From the NCBI GenBank assembly GCA_020201305.1, contig JAIVHC010000161.1:1-14197 (forward strand): 14,197 nucleotides of DNA. The letters run 5' to 3'. Of this stretch, positions 6,128-13,758 are shown in pieces. Origin of the DNA: Geobacteraceae bacterium. GTDB taxonomy: Bacteria > Desulfobacterota > Desulfuromonadia > Desulfuromonadales > Desulfuromonadaceae. The translations under genes and the position numbers were made by a program. Numbering within the stretch: position 1 is the first letter of the stretch; each line of letters begins with the position of its first letter. The notes below the pieces were generated by a model, which saw nothing but the letters and a program-made list of their open reading frames with translations, did not search any database and had not been told where the DNA came from.

Positions 6128-7024
6128 CTAAAGCTCAGCGTCCATACGCACCCGCAGAAACACAGGGAACTTAGGAATGCCGGATTGATAGTGACCATGG
6201 TATTTATACGTTATCACAGCTCCAACAGGTGGCGGGTTTTGCCGCTGTGCGTCGCTGAAACCGCTGCCGATTTTGAACTCCAACCCTATGGAGTTCTCCA
6301 CACGCAGGGCTCCAAGGCGACCGCTGTTGCGCCCTGCACCGGGAGTGTGACCCACCACCGTAGCTTCAGCATCTTCGAAACGCTTCACCTTCAGAATCGA
6401 GGTGGAGCGTCCGGGGGCATATTCCGCGTGCGGATCGCGGACCATCAGGCCTTCTCCCCCTTGTGCCACCACTTCATCAAGGTGCGATGCAAGATGCGCC
6501 GCATCACTCACAGGAATCTGCTCCACGAGAAATGTATACCGACTTCTGTGTTGTTCAAACCAGAGTCTGGCTTTATGCACTCGGTCCTCAAAGTTTCCGC
6601 GTGCCTGCGGAACATCAAACACTGCGTACTCCAATGTCAGCCAGCCCGGATGCGCTTCCTTACGCAGTACGGTGGAAAGAGTGTCCTCAAATGTACCGCG
6701 TCCGCCCCAGAGCTCCCCTTCGAGGGCAAAAGGGGGAAGTGCAGCAGTAAATTCCGCGGGAGGATATAAAAGGACCCCGTTTTTACTATAGAGCGCCTCG
6801 CCATCCCAGTACGCGCGCACTCCGTCAAGTTTTTCACTCATCCACCAGCCATTCACCTGGATGTCAGCGTGGTAGACCTGAGAGAGCATGGGCTCATGCT
6901 CGATGGCACGACCCTCACGGGGGAGGCTGGTCAGAAACAGGGCCAACAGAACAACAAAAGCCGTATGCTTCTTCAGCAACCTGCTCCATAATGCAATATT
7001 TTCCCCATGCCTATAAAACCGCAT
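6128..7024 (-). CDS. ligE: ATP-dependent DNA ligase with signal peptide (LigE type)
   Basis: A minimal ATP-dependent DNA ligase made only of the nucleotidyltransferase and OB domains, with an export signal, as in the periplasmic Lig E family; such enzymes seal nicks with AMP transfer and have been proposed to act on DNA outside the cytoplasm or during uptake. Motif I is SEKLDGVR with nucleophile K65; motif III LEGELW (101-106); IIIa YAVFDV (133-138); motif IV EGLMVRD (191-197); motif V ILKVKRF (210-216). The OB domain ends in FPVFLRVR, typical for Lig E. The hydrophobic signal core is at about 22-34, cleavage likely after GRA (38-40). The Met at 7024 leaves an unusually long charged leader; a downstream TTG or CTG at residues 16-17, just after GGAGCAGG, may be the true start. 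Its stop codon is inside the target duplication of MITE B. Confidence 0.88.
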   Translation of the reverse strand: MRFYRHGENIALWSRLLKKHTAFVVLLALFLTSLPREGRAIEHEPMLSQVYHADIQVNGWWMSEKLDGVRAYWDGEALYSKNGVLLYPPAEFTAALPPFALEGELWGGRGTFEDTLSTVLRKEAHPGWLTLEYAVFDVPQARGNFEDRVHKARLWFEQHRSRYTFLVEQIPVSDAAHLASHLDEVVAQGGEGLMVRDPHAEYAPGRSTSILKVKRFEDAEATVVGHTPGAGRNSGRLGALRVENSIGLEFKIGSGFSDAQRQNPPPVGAVITYKYHGHYQSGIPKFPVFLRVRMDAEL

Positions 7025-7094
7025 ATACCGCGTTACCCTTCGGTAAACCCATCACTGTGTGGATTTCAATCTTAACACTTCCACTCCATTTAAT

Positions 7095-7826
7095 TTAAAA
7101 ATTCGCCACCAATGAAGCAGCCAGCACGGTGTCGGTATCGTCGCTGTTTTCCGCTGGTTCATTGTCGTATTTGATCACGTAACTGGTCTTAAAGGAAAAC
7201 ACGCTGTTGATCGCAGTAATCAGGGCTGTCTCCGAATTGAGCATATAATTCTGCGTATTTTCAAAATCCAGGAGCGCCTCCAGGCTCTGGCTGAACCTGG
7301 TATCTTCACTGATCTGGTAGATGTATTCGGTATACAAACGCCCACCCAGGTATTCGGTATCGGAGTCATGGATAAGTTTTTCAATGGTGTAGGTAAGGCC
7401 CGCCTCTCCGATAAGAAAGTGTTTCGGACCGGTGAGAAATTTGTACCCGCTACCCGCACCGAGGGTATAGCGATGGTCAATATCCGCGAAGCGATCCTTG
7501 AGCCAGTTGGCACTGAGGTAATTATATAAACGCTGTGTCGGCGCATAGTCACCGCGCAGCTCGGTTGAATAGGATTCAGCATCGCGCTGACCATTGCTCT
7601 CCCCATTCAGGGCCTGGAACTTCCAGCGTCCGGAGAACTTTTCACTGAACTGATACTTGAGTTTGTTCTTTACAGACAAAGTGGTTACCTCGCTGTTACC
7701 GCTGGTATCCACGTATGACAATTCCGCTTCATCGTGCCAGCGTCGCTCTTCATTCTCCTGAGCGTAGCCTGTAGTGGCGCATAGGATTAAACAGATTATC
7801 ACTGCAGTAAAAGGTATTGATTTCAC
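7095..7826 (-). CDS. DUF481 family outer-membrane protein (YdiY-like)
   Basis: A 243-residue exported protein of the DUF481 family, whose members (for example YdiY, described as salt-induced outer membrane protein) are predicted outer-membrane beta barrels of unknown function. The start was set at GTG 7826, which has CAGGAGGG six bases upstream; the longer frame to 7862 adds 12 residues before this ribosome site. The signal peptide covers about residues 1-22 (cleavage at GYAQ|EN). The mature part shows alternating amphipathic strands: the DTSGNSEVTTLSVKN segment near the N-terminus, the family's S-GN-S hallmark, and a C-terminus ending in Phe, the barrel assembly signal. It lies 152 bases after the TPR gene and 70 bases before the ligase gene; grouping with either operon is uncertain. 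Confidence 0.82.
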   Translation of the reverse strand: MKSIPFTAVIICLILCATTGYAQENEERRWHDEAELSYVDTSGNSEVTTLSVKNKLKYQFSEKFSGRWKFQALNGESNGQRDAESYSTELRGDYAPTQRLYNYLSANWLKDRFADIDHRYTLGAGSGYKFLTGPKHFLIGEAGLTYTIEKLIHDSDTEYLGGRLYTEYIYQISEDTRFSQSLEALLDFENTQNYMLNSETALITAINSVFSFKTSYVIKYDNEPAENSDDTDTVLAASLVANF

Positions 7827-7888
7827 CTGAACCCTCCTGAAAATAAATAGATATTTTGCCAAACCACAGCGGTGACTGCGGCATATAC

Positions 7889-7918
7889 AGCATGAAACTT
7901 AATAGCATGAAACTCAAT
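7889..7918 (+). repeat. Tandem duplication of 15 bp
   Basis: AGCATGAAACTTAAT (7889-7903) is followed at once by AGCATGAAACTCAAT (7904-7918), 14 of 15 identical. It lies in the gap between the TPR gene and the DUF481 gene. It looks like a simple slippage duplication; no function is evident. Confidence 0.7.
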
Positions 7919-7978
7919 AGACCTCTCAAGATTTGGCGGCTACCTTTAACACCAGTTTATGCACCAGCGCAAGGTACT

Positions 7979-9298
7979 TTATTCCCTTCGCCCCCTCTCC
8001 TGCAAATGCCGAAGCAGCTGCTGGGCCTGATTGCTTATTTCCGGTTCCTGCGCCGCATGTTGGAGTGCTGTTTGCGCTTTTTTAAGTTCGCCAGTGTGCC
8101 AGGCCGCATACCCGGCGAACAGCCACGCACGTGCACTGGCACGGGGCTGCGGTCCCCGGCGTGCAAGCTCGACATACGCCGTATAAGCCGGTGCATAGTC
8201 TTCAAGCATATACAGGATACGGGCGCGCAGGCGCAACTCAGACACAGACTCCTGCACAGGATCTAACTGCTCCAGGTATTTCAGCGCCTCCTGCGGTTTG
8301 TGACGCTGTATATACGCCTGGGCGAGCCCCAGCAGCACCTTGCTTCTATCAATATCAGAGGTATCTCTTTCAAGCAGGGTAGTAAAACTGGGGATCGCCT
8401 GCGCAGGTATCCCCAGATGCATACACAAATCGGCACGTAGGCTCTCTTCCTTCACATCACCGGGGGCGAGAAAACCTACTACCTGCAACGCCACCAATGC
8501 CTCTGCGTAGCTTTGTGCCTCCTGGTGGAGATGGGCCGCGATGCGCCACCAGCGCGGTTCTAATATCTCCAGTTCCAGCAGATGGGTAACAAAGTTCAGT
8601 GCCTTTTCCGGCATATCCAGCTGTAGATACAGGTGAATCAGATATTCGCGCCAACGTTGCTGTGCCGCTGCAGTGCTCTCCTGCGCCAGAATCTGTACGT
8701 GTGGAAGAGCGAGGCGGAGGTTTTGTTCCCCCTCCTGCCCATCCTGATGTAGATATATATGCACCAGCAGTTCACGCCACTTAAGTTCCACCGCATCAGG
8801 GAAGTCCTGCAACAACTGGAGGATGAGTTTCTTGGCGTGTTCCAGCTTTCCTGCCTGATACCAGGCCAATGCGGCATTGTAGCGCCAGCGTGGTTCATAC
8901 GGCTCAGAGAGAACATAACTGCGTTCAAACGCCTGCGCCGCCCCGGCATATTCGCGGAGTTGAAAGTAGCACTGCGCCAGATTAATCCATCCGGCACGGA
9001 GGGTGGGATCCCCGGCCACACTGTGTTCAAACCAGGTGCAGGCTGCAGCATAATCTTGCCGCGATTGCGCAATCACACCCCGATAGAAATCCACCAGCGG
9101 ATGGCGCTCCTCGCGCTCAAGCAGCGGCTCGAGGGCTGCTATCGCTTCCGCATACTCCTTTTGCGCCAGCGCTGCACGCGCGCGCTCAATCCCCCGATGT
9201 TCACTCGGGCGCATGGAGGGGGAGCCCTCGGCGCTGGCAATACAAGGGCAAAGGAGAACAGCCAGAAGTGCGATAAGATGAAAAAACCGGAGCGCCAT
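7979..9298 (-). CDS. Exported TPR-repeat protein, last gene of the TonB operon
   Basis: About 439 residues: a signal peptide with a long hydrophobic core (FFHLIALLAVLL, cleavage near ASA|EG) followed by helical tetratricopeptide repeats over nearly the whole mature chain (for example KEYAEAIAALEPLLE, RQDYAAACTWFEHS, LREYAGAAQAFERS, YAEALVALQVV, HKPQEALKYLEQL). It is expected in the periplasm as a protein-binding scaffold. A TPR protein occupies the same last position in the TonB2/TtpC operons of Vibrio and Shewanella, so a role in supporting TonB or its receptors is inferred. The start is uncertain: ATG 9298 gives a standard signal peptide with GGAGGA 12 bases upstream; an in-frame TTG at 9310 overlaps the tonB stop codon as TTGA but sits directly against GGAGGA. 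Confidence 0.82.
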   Translation of the reverse strand: MALRFFHLIALLAVLLCPCIASAEGSPSMRPSEHRGIERARAALAQKEYAEAIAALEPLLEREERHPLVDFYRGVIAQSRQDYAAACTWFEHSVAGDPTLRAGWINLAQCYFQLREYAGAAQAFERSYVLSEPYEPRWRYNAALAWYQAGKLEHAKKLILQLLQDFPDAVELKWRELLVHIYLHQDGQEGEQNLRLALPHVQILAQESTAAAQQRWREYLIHLYLQLDMPEKALNFVTHLLELEILEPRWWRIAAHLHQEAQSYAEALVALQVVGFLAPGDVKEESLRADLCMHLGIPAQAIPSFTTLLERDTSDIDRSKVLLGLAQAYIQRHKPQEALKYLEQLDPVQESVSELRLRARILYMLEDYAPAYTAYVELARRGPQPRASARAWLFAGYAAWHTGELKKAQTALQHAAQEPEISNQAQQLLRHLQERGRRE

Positions 9299-9306
9299 AG
9301 CGTTGT

Positions 9307-10002
9307 TCAATCCTCCAGCTCAAAACGAATCGTGGTAACAACCCGGGCGCGTACACGCTCCCCCAGAACGGTGGCGGGGGAAAACCGCCAGCTGCGGATA
9401 CCGCGCGTAACACTCTTCTCAAATACACCGTCGGGATTGGCTTCGAGGATCTCCACCGCTTCAACTTCGCCGTTCATCCCTACCTGGAGCGCAACCTTCA
9501 CCCAGCCCTCAATCCCCTGGCGCTTGGCGCGCAGCGGATACATGAATGGAGTCTGCGCTATGGGACGAACCGGCTGATCCAGGTCATCGCTTGCGTACAC
9601 CTGCGGCGCTGCGGCGATATCAGTCCCCACATCCATTGTATATACTTCGCCCGCACCCGCGGGGGTAAACTCCGGAGTCGGAAGGCCTGTTTCTGCCTCC
9701 AACTTCGGGAGGAGCGGATCGTAAGCCGGCATCTGCTCCAGCGCAGGTATGTGCGCAAAAGACGGAGCAGGTTGTGTCTGCGGTTTGGTCTGTGTTTCGG
9801 TGTTCTCATCGCGCTGGGATTGCCTGGATGTGTTGGGCCTTTGCTGCGCCACCTGAACCCGCAACGGTTCGGTGTAGTCGAGTCCAACTTTAATCTCCGG
9901 ATCACGCACCAATTCAGGCAGCAGGACAAACAGCACCAGATTGAGAGCCAGGGTGCCAAGACCGGCATACACCAGAGTAGCCTTGGGAGAATATTTCGGC
10001 AT
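9307..10002 (-). CDS. tonB: TonB-family energy transducer
   Basis: A 231-residue periplasm-spanning protein that passes proton-motive energy from the ExbB/ExbD motor to TonB-dependent outer-membrane receptors. Segments: N-terminal membrane anchor 10-30; a Pro/Gln/Thr-rich linker about 50-150, shorter than in classical TonB; C-terminal TonB domain about 152-229 with MYPLRAKRQGIEGWVKV, then EILEANPDGVFEKS and IRSWRFSPA, the conserved core of the receptor-binding fold. The compact shape matches TonB2-type proteins. ATG 10002 overlaps the exbD stop by one base (TGATG), and the next gene overlaps or directly abuts its own stop, showing translational coupling within the operon. Confidence 0.92.
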   Translation of the reverse strand: MPKYSPKATLVYAGLGTLALNLVLFVLLPELVRDPEIKVGLDYTEPLRVQVAQQRPNTSRQSQRDENTETQTKPQTQPAPSFAHIPALEQMPAYDPLLPKLEAETGLPTPEFTPAGAGEVYTMDVGTDIAAAPQVYASDDLDQPVRPIAQTPFMYPLRAKRQGIEGWVKVALQVGMNGEVEAVEILEANPDGVFEKSVTRGIRSWRFSPATVLGERVRARVVTTIRFELED

Positions 10003-10418
10003 CAGCCGTTTCCATTCGCCGCAGCAAGAGCGACATTCTCCGCCCCGGCCTGTTTACATCCATCCAGCACCTGTACTGCGGTCCCGGTACTGCTGCCCCG
10101 ATCGGCTACTATTACCACACTCCCCTCAGGGTTCTCCGCCATGGCACGTTCCACATGCACCCGCACTGCTCCTGCTTCCACCGAGCGTCCCTCAATGACT
10201 ATCCCGTTGTCGCGGGTGATGGCAATCAGGAGGGTGGCGCTCTCCTGCGCTCCTGCACTCTGTGCCGTGGGGCGCTCTACCTCGACCCCGGTCTCGCGCA
10301 CAAAACTCGTAGTGACCAGAAAAAAGATGAGGAGGATAAACACCATATCGATAAGCGGGGCGATGTTCAGTTCCAGCCCCTGACGCCGTGCCCGCCGTGC
10401 TGCAGTTATATTGATCAT
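10002..10418 (-). CDS. exbD: ExbD/TolR-family motor subunit
   Basis: A 138-residue inner-membrane subunit of the proton-driven TonB motor. Basic N-terminus (ARRARRQG), then LNIAPLIDMVFILLIFFLVTT: the single transmembrane helix with the conserved Asp of the APLIDMVF motif (D24) that carries protons through the ExbB pore. A periplasmic domain follows with TRDNGIVIEG and VVIVADRGSSTGTAVQVLDGC, the ExbD/TolR dimer fold. Length and order are typical. Its ATG overlaps the exbB stop as ATGA and its stop overlaps the tonB start. Confidence 0.93.
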   Translation of the reverse strand: MINITAARRARRQGLELNIAPLIDMVFILLIFFLVTTSFVRETGVEVERPTAQSAGAQESATLLIAITRDNGIVIEGRSVEAGAVRVHVERAMAENPEGSVVIVADRGSSTGTAVQVLDGCKQAGAENVALAAANGNG

Positions 10419-11028
10419 GCTTCACCTCCTGTTGCTGATCCGACACCTGAATCCGAAGGCTCAAGCTGGCGTTTGAGATCCTGAACCAATGCATTGAGAC
10501 GCAATTCCAACCCATCTGCACGGCGTTGTATAAAATTGCGCATAAACAATCCCGGAATCGCCACAATCAAACCGGTCTGGGTGGTAACCAGGGCTTCGGA
10601 AATCCCCCCCGCCATGGCGCGCGGATTGCTGTTGCCGAAGAGCGCGATGGTATCAAAGGTGGATATCATCCCCAGCACCGTACCCAATAGACCACACTGA
10701 TCAGGTTCACCCCCTGGCGCAGAGAACTGCGCACCTGAGTGGCCGCTTCTTCTAGCAGATGTCGATCAAGCTCCGGGTCTCTACTGCGCAGGGAAACAAA
10801 GGTACGCACCAGTGTTACAGCCACTCCCTGGCCTTCGTGAGGGGGAGCAGTTCTGCCGCTCACACAGGAGCGCGCCTGAGCTGGGGTGATATCTTTGCGG
10901 TAAAGCTGCTTCAATATCAGAAGACGATAGATGATACAGCCCCACAGGATCACGGAAATCAACACCAGAGGCAACATCACTATCCCCCCGGTGTGGATAT
11001 AATCCCATGCGGGCTTCAGCCAACCCAT
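10415..11028 (-). pseudogene. exbB: exbB (MotA/TolQ/ExbB channel subunit), frameshifted with a deletion in the second membrane helix
   Basis: Two overlapping frames together encode one ExbB protein. Frame 1 (11028 to 10666) gives the N-terminus and TM1 (MLPLVLISVILWGCIIYRL, 18-36), the cytoplasmic loop and the start of TM2 (LRQGVNLISV). Frame 2 (10687 to 10415) resumes with LLGTVLGMISTFD, the rest of TM2 and TM3 (MAGGISEALVTTQTGLIVAIPG). The junction near 10691-10696 lacks the conserved LAxxAPLL stretch, which is intact in the neighbouring TtpC-like protein (LAVLASIAPLLGLLGTV, 390-406). Compared with that, about eight codons plus one base (25 bases) are missing, shifting the frame; translation of frame 1 ends after eight foreign residues. 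Both ends of the gene keep tight overlaps with their neighbours, pointing to a recent loss or a sequence error. Confidence 0.85.
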
Positions 11029-12515
11029 CAGTTATGCTCCGTGGCAACGCTTTCGGTCTGTTTCTCAGCCTGACGCGCCTTGGTAACCCGGTTTACAAAA
11101 CTGATCGCCTTTTCTTCCAGATCAGCAATACGGCTTTCCACCCGACGGCTGATAAGGCTGTGCGCGAGCATAACCGGGATTGCGACTCCAAGACCGAACA
11201 TGGTGGTGACGAGCGCCTCTGAAATACCAGAGGAAAGCATGCGCGGATCACCGGTACCATGAAAGGTGATGAGCTCAAAGGTGTGGATCATCCCCGTTAC
11301 CGTGCCCAGCAATCCCAGGAGCGGGGCGATGGAGGCCAGTACTGCGAGGGTGGAGAGAAAACGCTCCTGCGCGGGGATTTCTGCCAGAATCGCCTCCTGC
11401 AGAACATTCTCCAGCTCTGCGCGCGGACGTGTAACAAAGGGGATCCCGGCCCTGAACACCCGTGCGGGCGGGGCAGCGTGACCCTCGCATATTTGTTGGC
11501 ACTCCTTCCACTTCTGCGCCTCAATACATGGTTGCAACAGATGCAGGATCTCCTCTGCATCATAGCGTTGCCGGCTCAGAAACCAGACACGCTCCAGCAC
11601 CAGAACCAGTGCTACCAGGGCTATACCCAGGATTGGCCACACGATGAAACCACCGTACTGAACCTGTTCCCCCAGGCTGCGCTCATAGGTCATCTGACGC
11701 AGGGATGCACCGTGGCCTATATCAATGGGAGCCGCCTCCACGCCCCCATCTATATAAGCCTCTATATCTTTTTTCACGGTGTACCCCGGTGCTTGCGACA
11801 GAGCAAGCAACTGTCGACTGGGAGGTGAATAGAGGGCAAAGCCCACCTCGGCATCGCTCCGATACAGCGCGGTAAATGCCCCGAGCAATACAACTTCTGC
11901 ATCCACTCGCTTTCCGGTACGATTCACAACTATGATGCGCTCGCGTTGTACCTGGGCGGCATCCTGGATCTGCTCCAGCATCAGCGTGCGCAGGATACGC
12001 ACCTCCTGAATTCCGGGAGCGGCTTCAGAGCCGTGGAATTTCTCCAGCCTCTGATCCTGATGTGGTTCCAGCGCAGTAACGGGGCTGTTTTTCACCATCC
12101 CCACCACATCAGCTACGTTGGTGCGGATGGAGCCCAGCAGTTCAGCGTGCTGCTGGTTATGTTCCTGTTCCAGTTTCTTTTGCGTTTCCAGTTGCGTGCG
12201 GCGGTCCTGCACCTGTTTCTGGAGATCTGCATGGGTGCGATCCAATCCCTCCACTTCATCCCGCAGCTGCGTGAGTTTTTCCTCTACACTCTTACGATCC
12301 GTCTCCAGCACACGGCTCAGCGTTTCAATCCGGGCGGCAACGTCCTCTTTGTGTGCTCTGGCCCGTTCCAGCAACGCCTCGGGACTCTGTACCCCGGTGC
12401 GCGCATCCTGTGCTTCTGCGTGGACGCTGAACAATCCCAACAGCAATATCAGCACGGCAATCAGCCCGAGTACATAGAACATGTTCCCCTTGCAGGGTGC
12501 AATTTTCGTGTTCAT
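11028..12515 (-). CDS. ttpC: TtpC-like long MotA/TolQ/ExbB proton channel protein
   Basis: A 495-residue inner-membrane protein, far longer than the usual 200-240 residues of ExbB. Layout: N-terminal signal or anchor (14-32), a periplasmic coiled coil (about 48-125, rich in E/K/R/Q), a globular domain to about 280, then a complete ExbB module: TM1 about 289-311, cytoplasmic loop, TM2 with LAVLASIAPLLGLLGTVTGMI (390-410), TM3 with ISEALVTTMFGLGVAIP (431-447). This is the plan of TtpC, the extra component required by TonB2 systems in Vibrio. ATG 12515 overlaps the upstream stop as ATGA, and its stop overlaps the exbB start as TGATG. With exbB broken next door, this is the only intact channel-type gene in the operon. 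Confidence 0.88.
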   Translation of the reverse strand: MNTKIAPCKGNMFYVLGLIAVLILLLGLFSVHAEAQDARTGVQSPEALLERARAHKEDVAARIETLSRVLETDRKSVEEKLTQLRDEVEGLDRTHADLQKQVQDRRTQLETQKKLEQEHNQQHAELLGSIRTNVADVVGMVKNSPVTALEPHQDQRLEKFHGSEAAPGIQEVRILRTLMLEQIQDAAQVQRERIIVVNRTGKRVDAEVVLLGAFTALYRSDAEVGFALYSPPSRQLLALSQAPGYTVKKDIEAYIDGGVEAAPIDIGHGASLRQMTYERSLGEQVQYGGFIVWPILGIALVALVLVLERVWFLSRQRYDAEEILHLLQPCIEAQKWKECQQICEGHAAPPARVFRAGIPFVTRPRAELENVLQEAILAEIPAQERFLSTLAVLASIAPLLGLLGTVTGMIHTFELITFHGTGDPRMLSSGISEALVTTMFGLGVAIPVMLAHSLISRRVESRIADLEEKAISFVNRVTKARQAEKQTESVATEHN

Positions 12516-13270
12516 CTCTGTTGCTCCAGGCGTCCAAAGGGCAGGGTAAGTAAATCAACGGGGCGCTGTTTGTTCCCCATCGCCACGGCCTTAGTCAGCT
12601 CTGCGCTCCAGCGCGGGTCGAGCCAACGCCACTCGCGCGACACGGGGTCGTAGTGGGCGCAACGCTGTTGATCCAGACTCAGGGCAAACAACGCCAGATT
12701 ACCGATGCGCAGCTGCGACATAAACACGCGCTCTCCCTCAATTTCGAGTTCCTGCGCCCTCACATCAACACTGTGGGCGTAGTCGTATTCGCTCTTTAGA
12801 ACCTGCATCAGATGGCGAAACTGCTCTGCGACCGGAACATCTGCCGCCCACACCTCCTCGTGCAGCTGGCGGATTCGTGCCTCGCGCTCCTCCAGATAAA
12901 ACGGCATGCTATCCTCCAGCATGACATCAAGCATATCGGCGCTCTGCCGCAGAAACGGCTCCATCTCCTGCCCCAGCTCCCGTGCCTGAATCATAGCTTG
13001 TTTGGATTGCGCGATTTTATGTGCCAGGATTTTTTTCTGCTCCTCCAGGCGAGCATTGCGGTTTTTCAGCTTCTCCCTACGCTGGAGCAGCGTCTCAAAT
13101 TCCTGTAATAACGCGGTTTTTTCGCGTTCCCACGCGTCAAGTTCCTCTTGGGAACGCTGCTGCATGGCAATGCTGTCGTGGAGCGGCTCTGCAACATCCT
13201 GCGCCAATGTCCGTGCTTCCACCCGTAATGTGCACAGTAGCAGAACAACCATAAGTACATATATTTTCAC
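12512..13270 (-). CDS. DUF3450 family periplasmic coiled-coil protein, first gene of the TonB operon
   Basis: A 252-residue protein with a signal peptide (about 1-19, hydrophobic core VLMVVLLLC) and a long coiled coil (about 35-100). The C-terminal part holds the family's landmarks: FYLEEREARIRQL, VPVAEQFRHLMQVLKSEYDYA, RVFMSQLRIGNLALFALSLD, and the final PVDLLTLPFGRL. DUF3450 genes regularly precede ttpC-like genes in TonB2 operons; the protein probably assists the motor in the periplasm, but the biochemical role is not established. The start is a GTG at 13270 with AGGAG six bases upstream. The stop overlaps the ttpC start (ATGA), so all six genes form one coupled unit. Confidence 0.85.
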   Translation of the reverse strand: MKIYVLMVVLLLCTLRVEARTLAQDVAEPLHDSIAMQQRSQEELDAWEREKTALLQEFETLLQRREKLKNRNARLEEQKKILAHKIAQSKQAMIQARELGQEMEPFLRQSADMLDVMLEDSMPFYLEEREARIRQLHEEVWAADVPVAEQFRHLMQVLKSEYDYAHSVDVRAQELEIEGERVFMSQLRIGNLALFALSLDQQRCAHYDPVSREWRWLDPRWSAELTKAVAMGNKQRPVDLLTLPFGRLEQQR

Positions 13271-13283
13271 CTGCTTCTCCTGT

Positions 13284-13312
13284 ATTATTCGATGTTACCT
13301 TGCAATGACCAA
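13284..13312 (-). promoter_or_regulatory. Weak candidate promoter for the TonB operon
   Basis: In the 95-base divergent gap, the minus strand shows TTGGTC (complement of 13307-13312), a 17-base spacer and AATAAT (complement of 13284-13289; 5 of 6 to TATAAT). The -35 match is poor. No Fur-box-like palindrome is visible, which is notable for a TonB operon. Confidence 0.3.
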
Positions 13313-13365
13313 TATGGTTCACGTAACAGGCCGCTGAAATTACCAAACCCCGAAAGGAGTTTCAA

Positions 13366-13752
13366 ATGGATTTCAAAGAGTTAAAAGAATACTTCGAAAG
13401 TACTGAAGGTACCGGCATTCTCTCCACTGCGGACGCGGATGGCAAGGTTAATTCCGCCATCTATGCCCGCCCCCGCTTTCTCGACGATGATAGCATTGCC
13501 TTTATTATGCTTGATCGTCTCAGTTATGCCAATGTACAGAGCAATCCGCATGCGGCATATCTGTTTCTGCAGCAGGAAGATGGTTACAAGGGGGTACGTC
13601 TGCACCTGAGTAAGGTTGCGGAAGAACACAACACCCCGCGCATCGATGAACTTCTGGCAGAGCGCGGTACCAGCAGATATGCGCAGAAAGATCGCTACTT
13701 GGTTTTCTTCGCGGTTGACAATATCCTCCCGCTGGTGGGAAGCGGAGATTAG
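13366..13752 (+). CDS. Pyridoxamine 5'-phosphate oxidase-like (PPOX) flavin-binding protein
   Basis: A 128-residue split-barrel protein of the PPOX-like superfamily, which binds FMN, F420 or heme as a dimer. The first strands read GTGILSTADADGKVNSAIYARPRF (residues 15-38), the standard opening in which the backbone and Arg contact the flavin phosphate; SIAFIMLDRLSYANVQSNPHAAYLFL (43-68) is the second typical block. It lacks the C-terminal substrate-binding part of true PdxH, so a general flavin reductase or stress role is more likely than vitamin B6 synthesis. The ATG follows AAAGGAG by seven bases. The HAD gene begins six bases after its stop, suggesting a two-gene operon divergent from the TonB operon. 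Confidence 0.85.
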   Translation: MDFKELKEYFESTEGTGILSTADADGKVNSAIYARPRFLDDDSIAFIMLDRLSYANVQSNPHAAYLFLQQEDGYKGVRLHLSKVAEEHNTPRIDELLAERGTSRYAQKDRYLVFFAVDNILPLVGSGD

Positions 13753-13758
13753 GACTCC

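Noticed and set aside
7033..7046. TTACC-CTTC-GGTAA mini-hairpin just before the ligase start
   Set aside because: Only five pairs, with no U-tract; too weak to call a terminator or a regulatory element.
7863..7881. Imperfect hairpin between the TPR and DUF481 genes as a terminator for the TonB operon
   Set aside because: On the minus strand CCGCAG can pair with CTGTGG with one G-U, but the stem is short, there is no clear U-run, and it lies next to the DUF481 ribosome site.
8759..9577. 272-residue open frame opposite the TPR and tonB genes
   Set aside because: It is a shadow frame crossing two clear genes; the composition is not protein-like.
10660..10700. Programmed ribosomal frameshifting in exbB
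   Set aside because: There is no slippery heptamer, and conserved residues are missing at the junction, which frameshifting would not explain.
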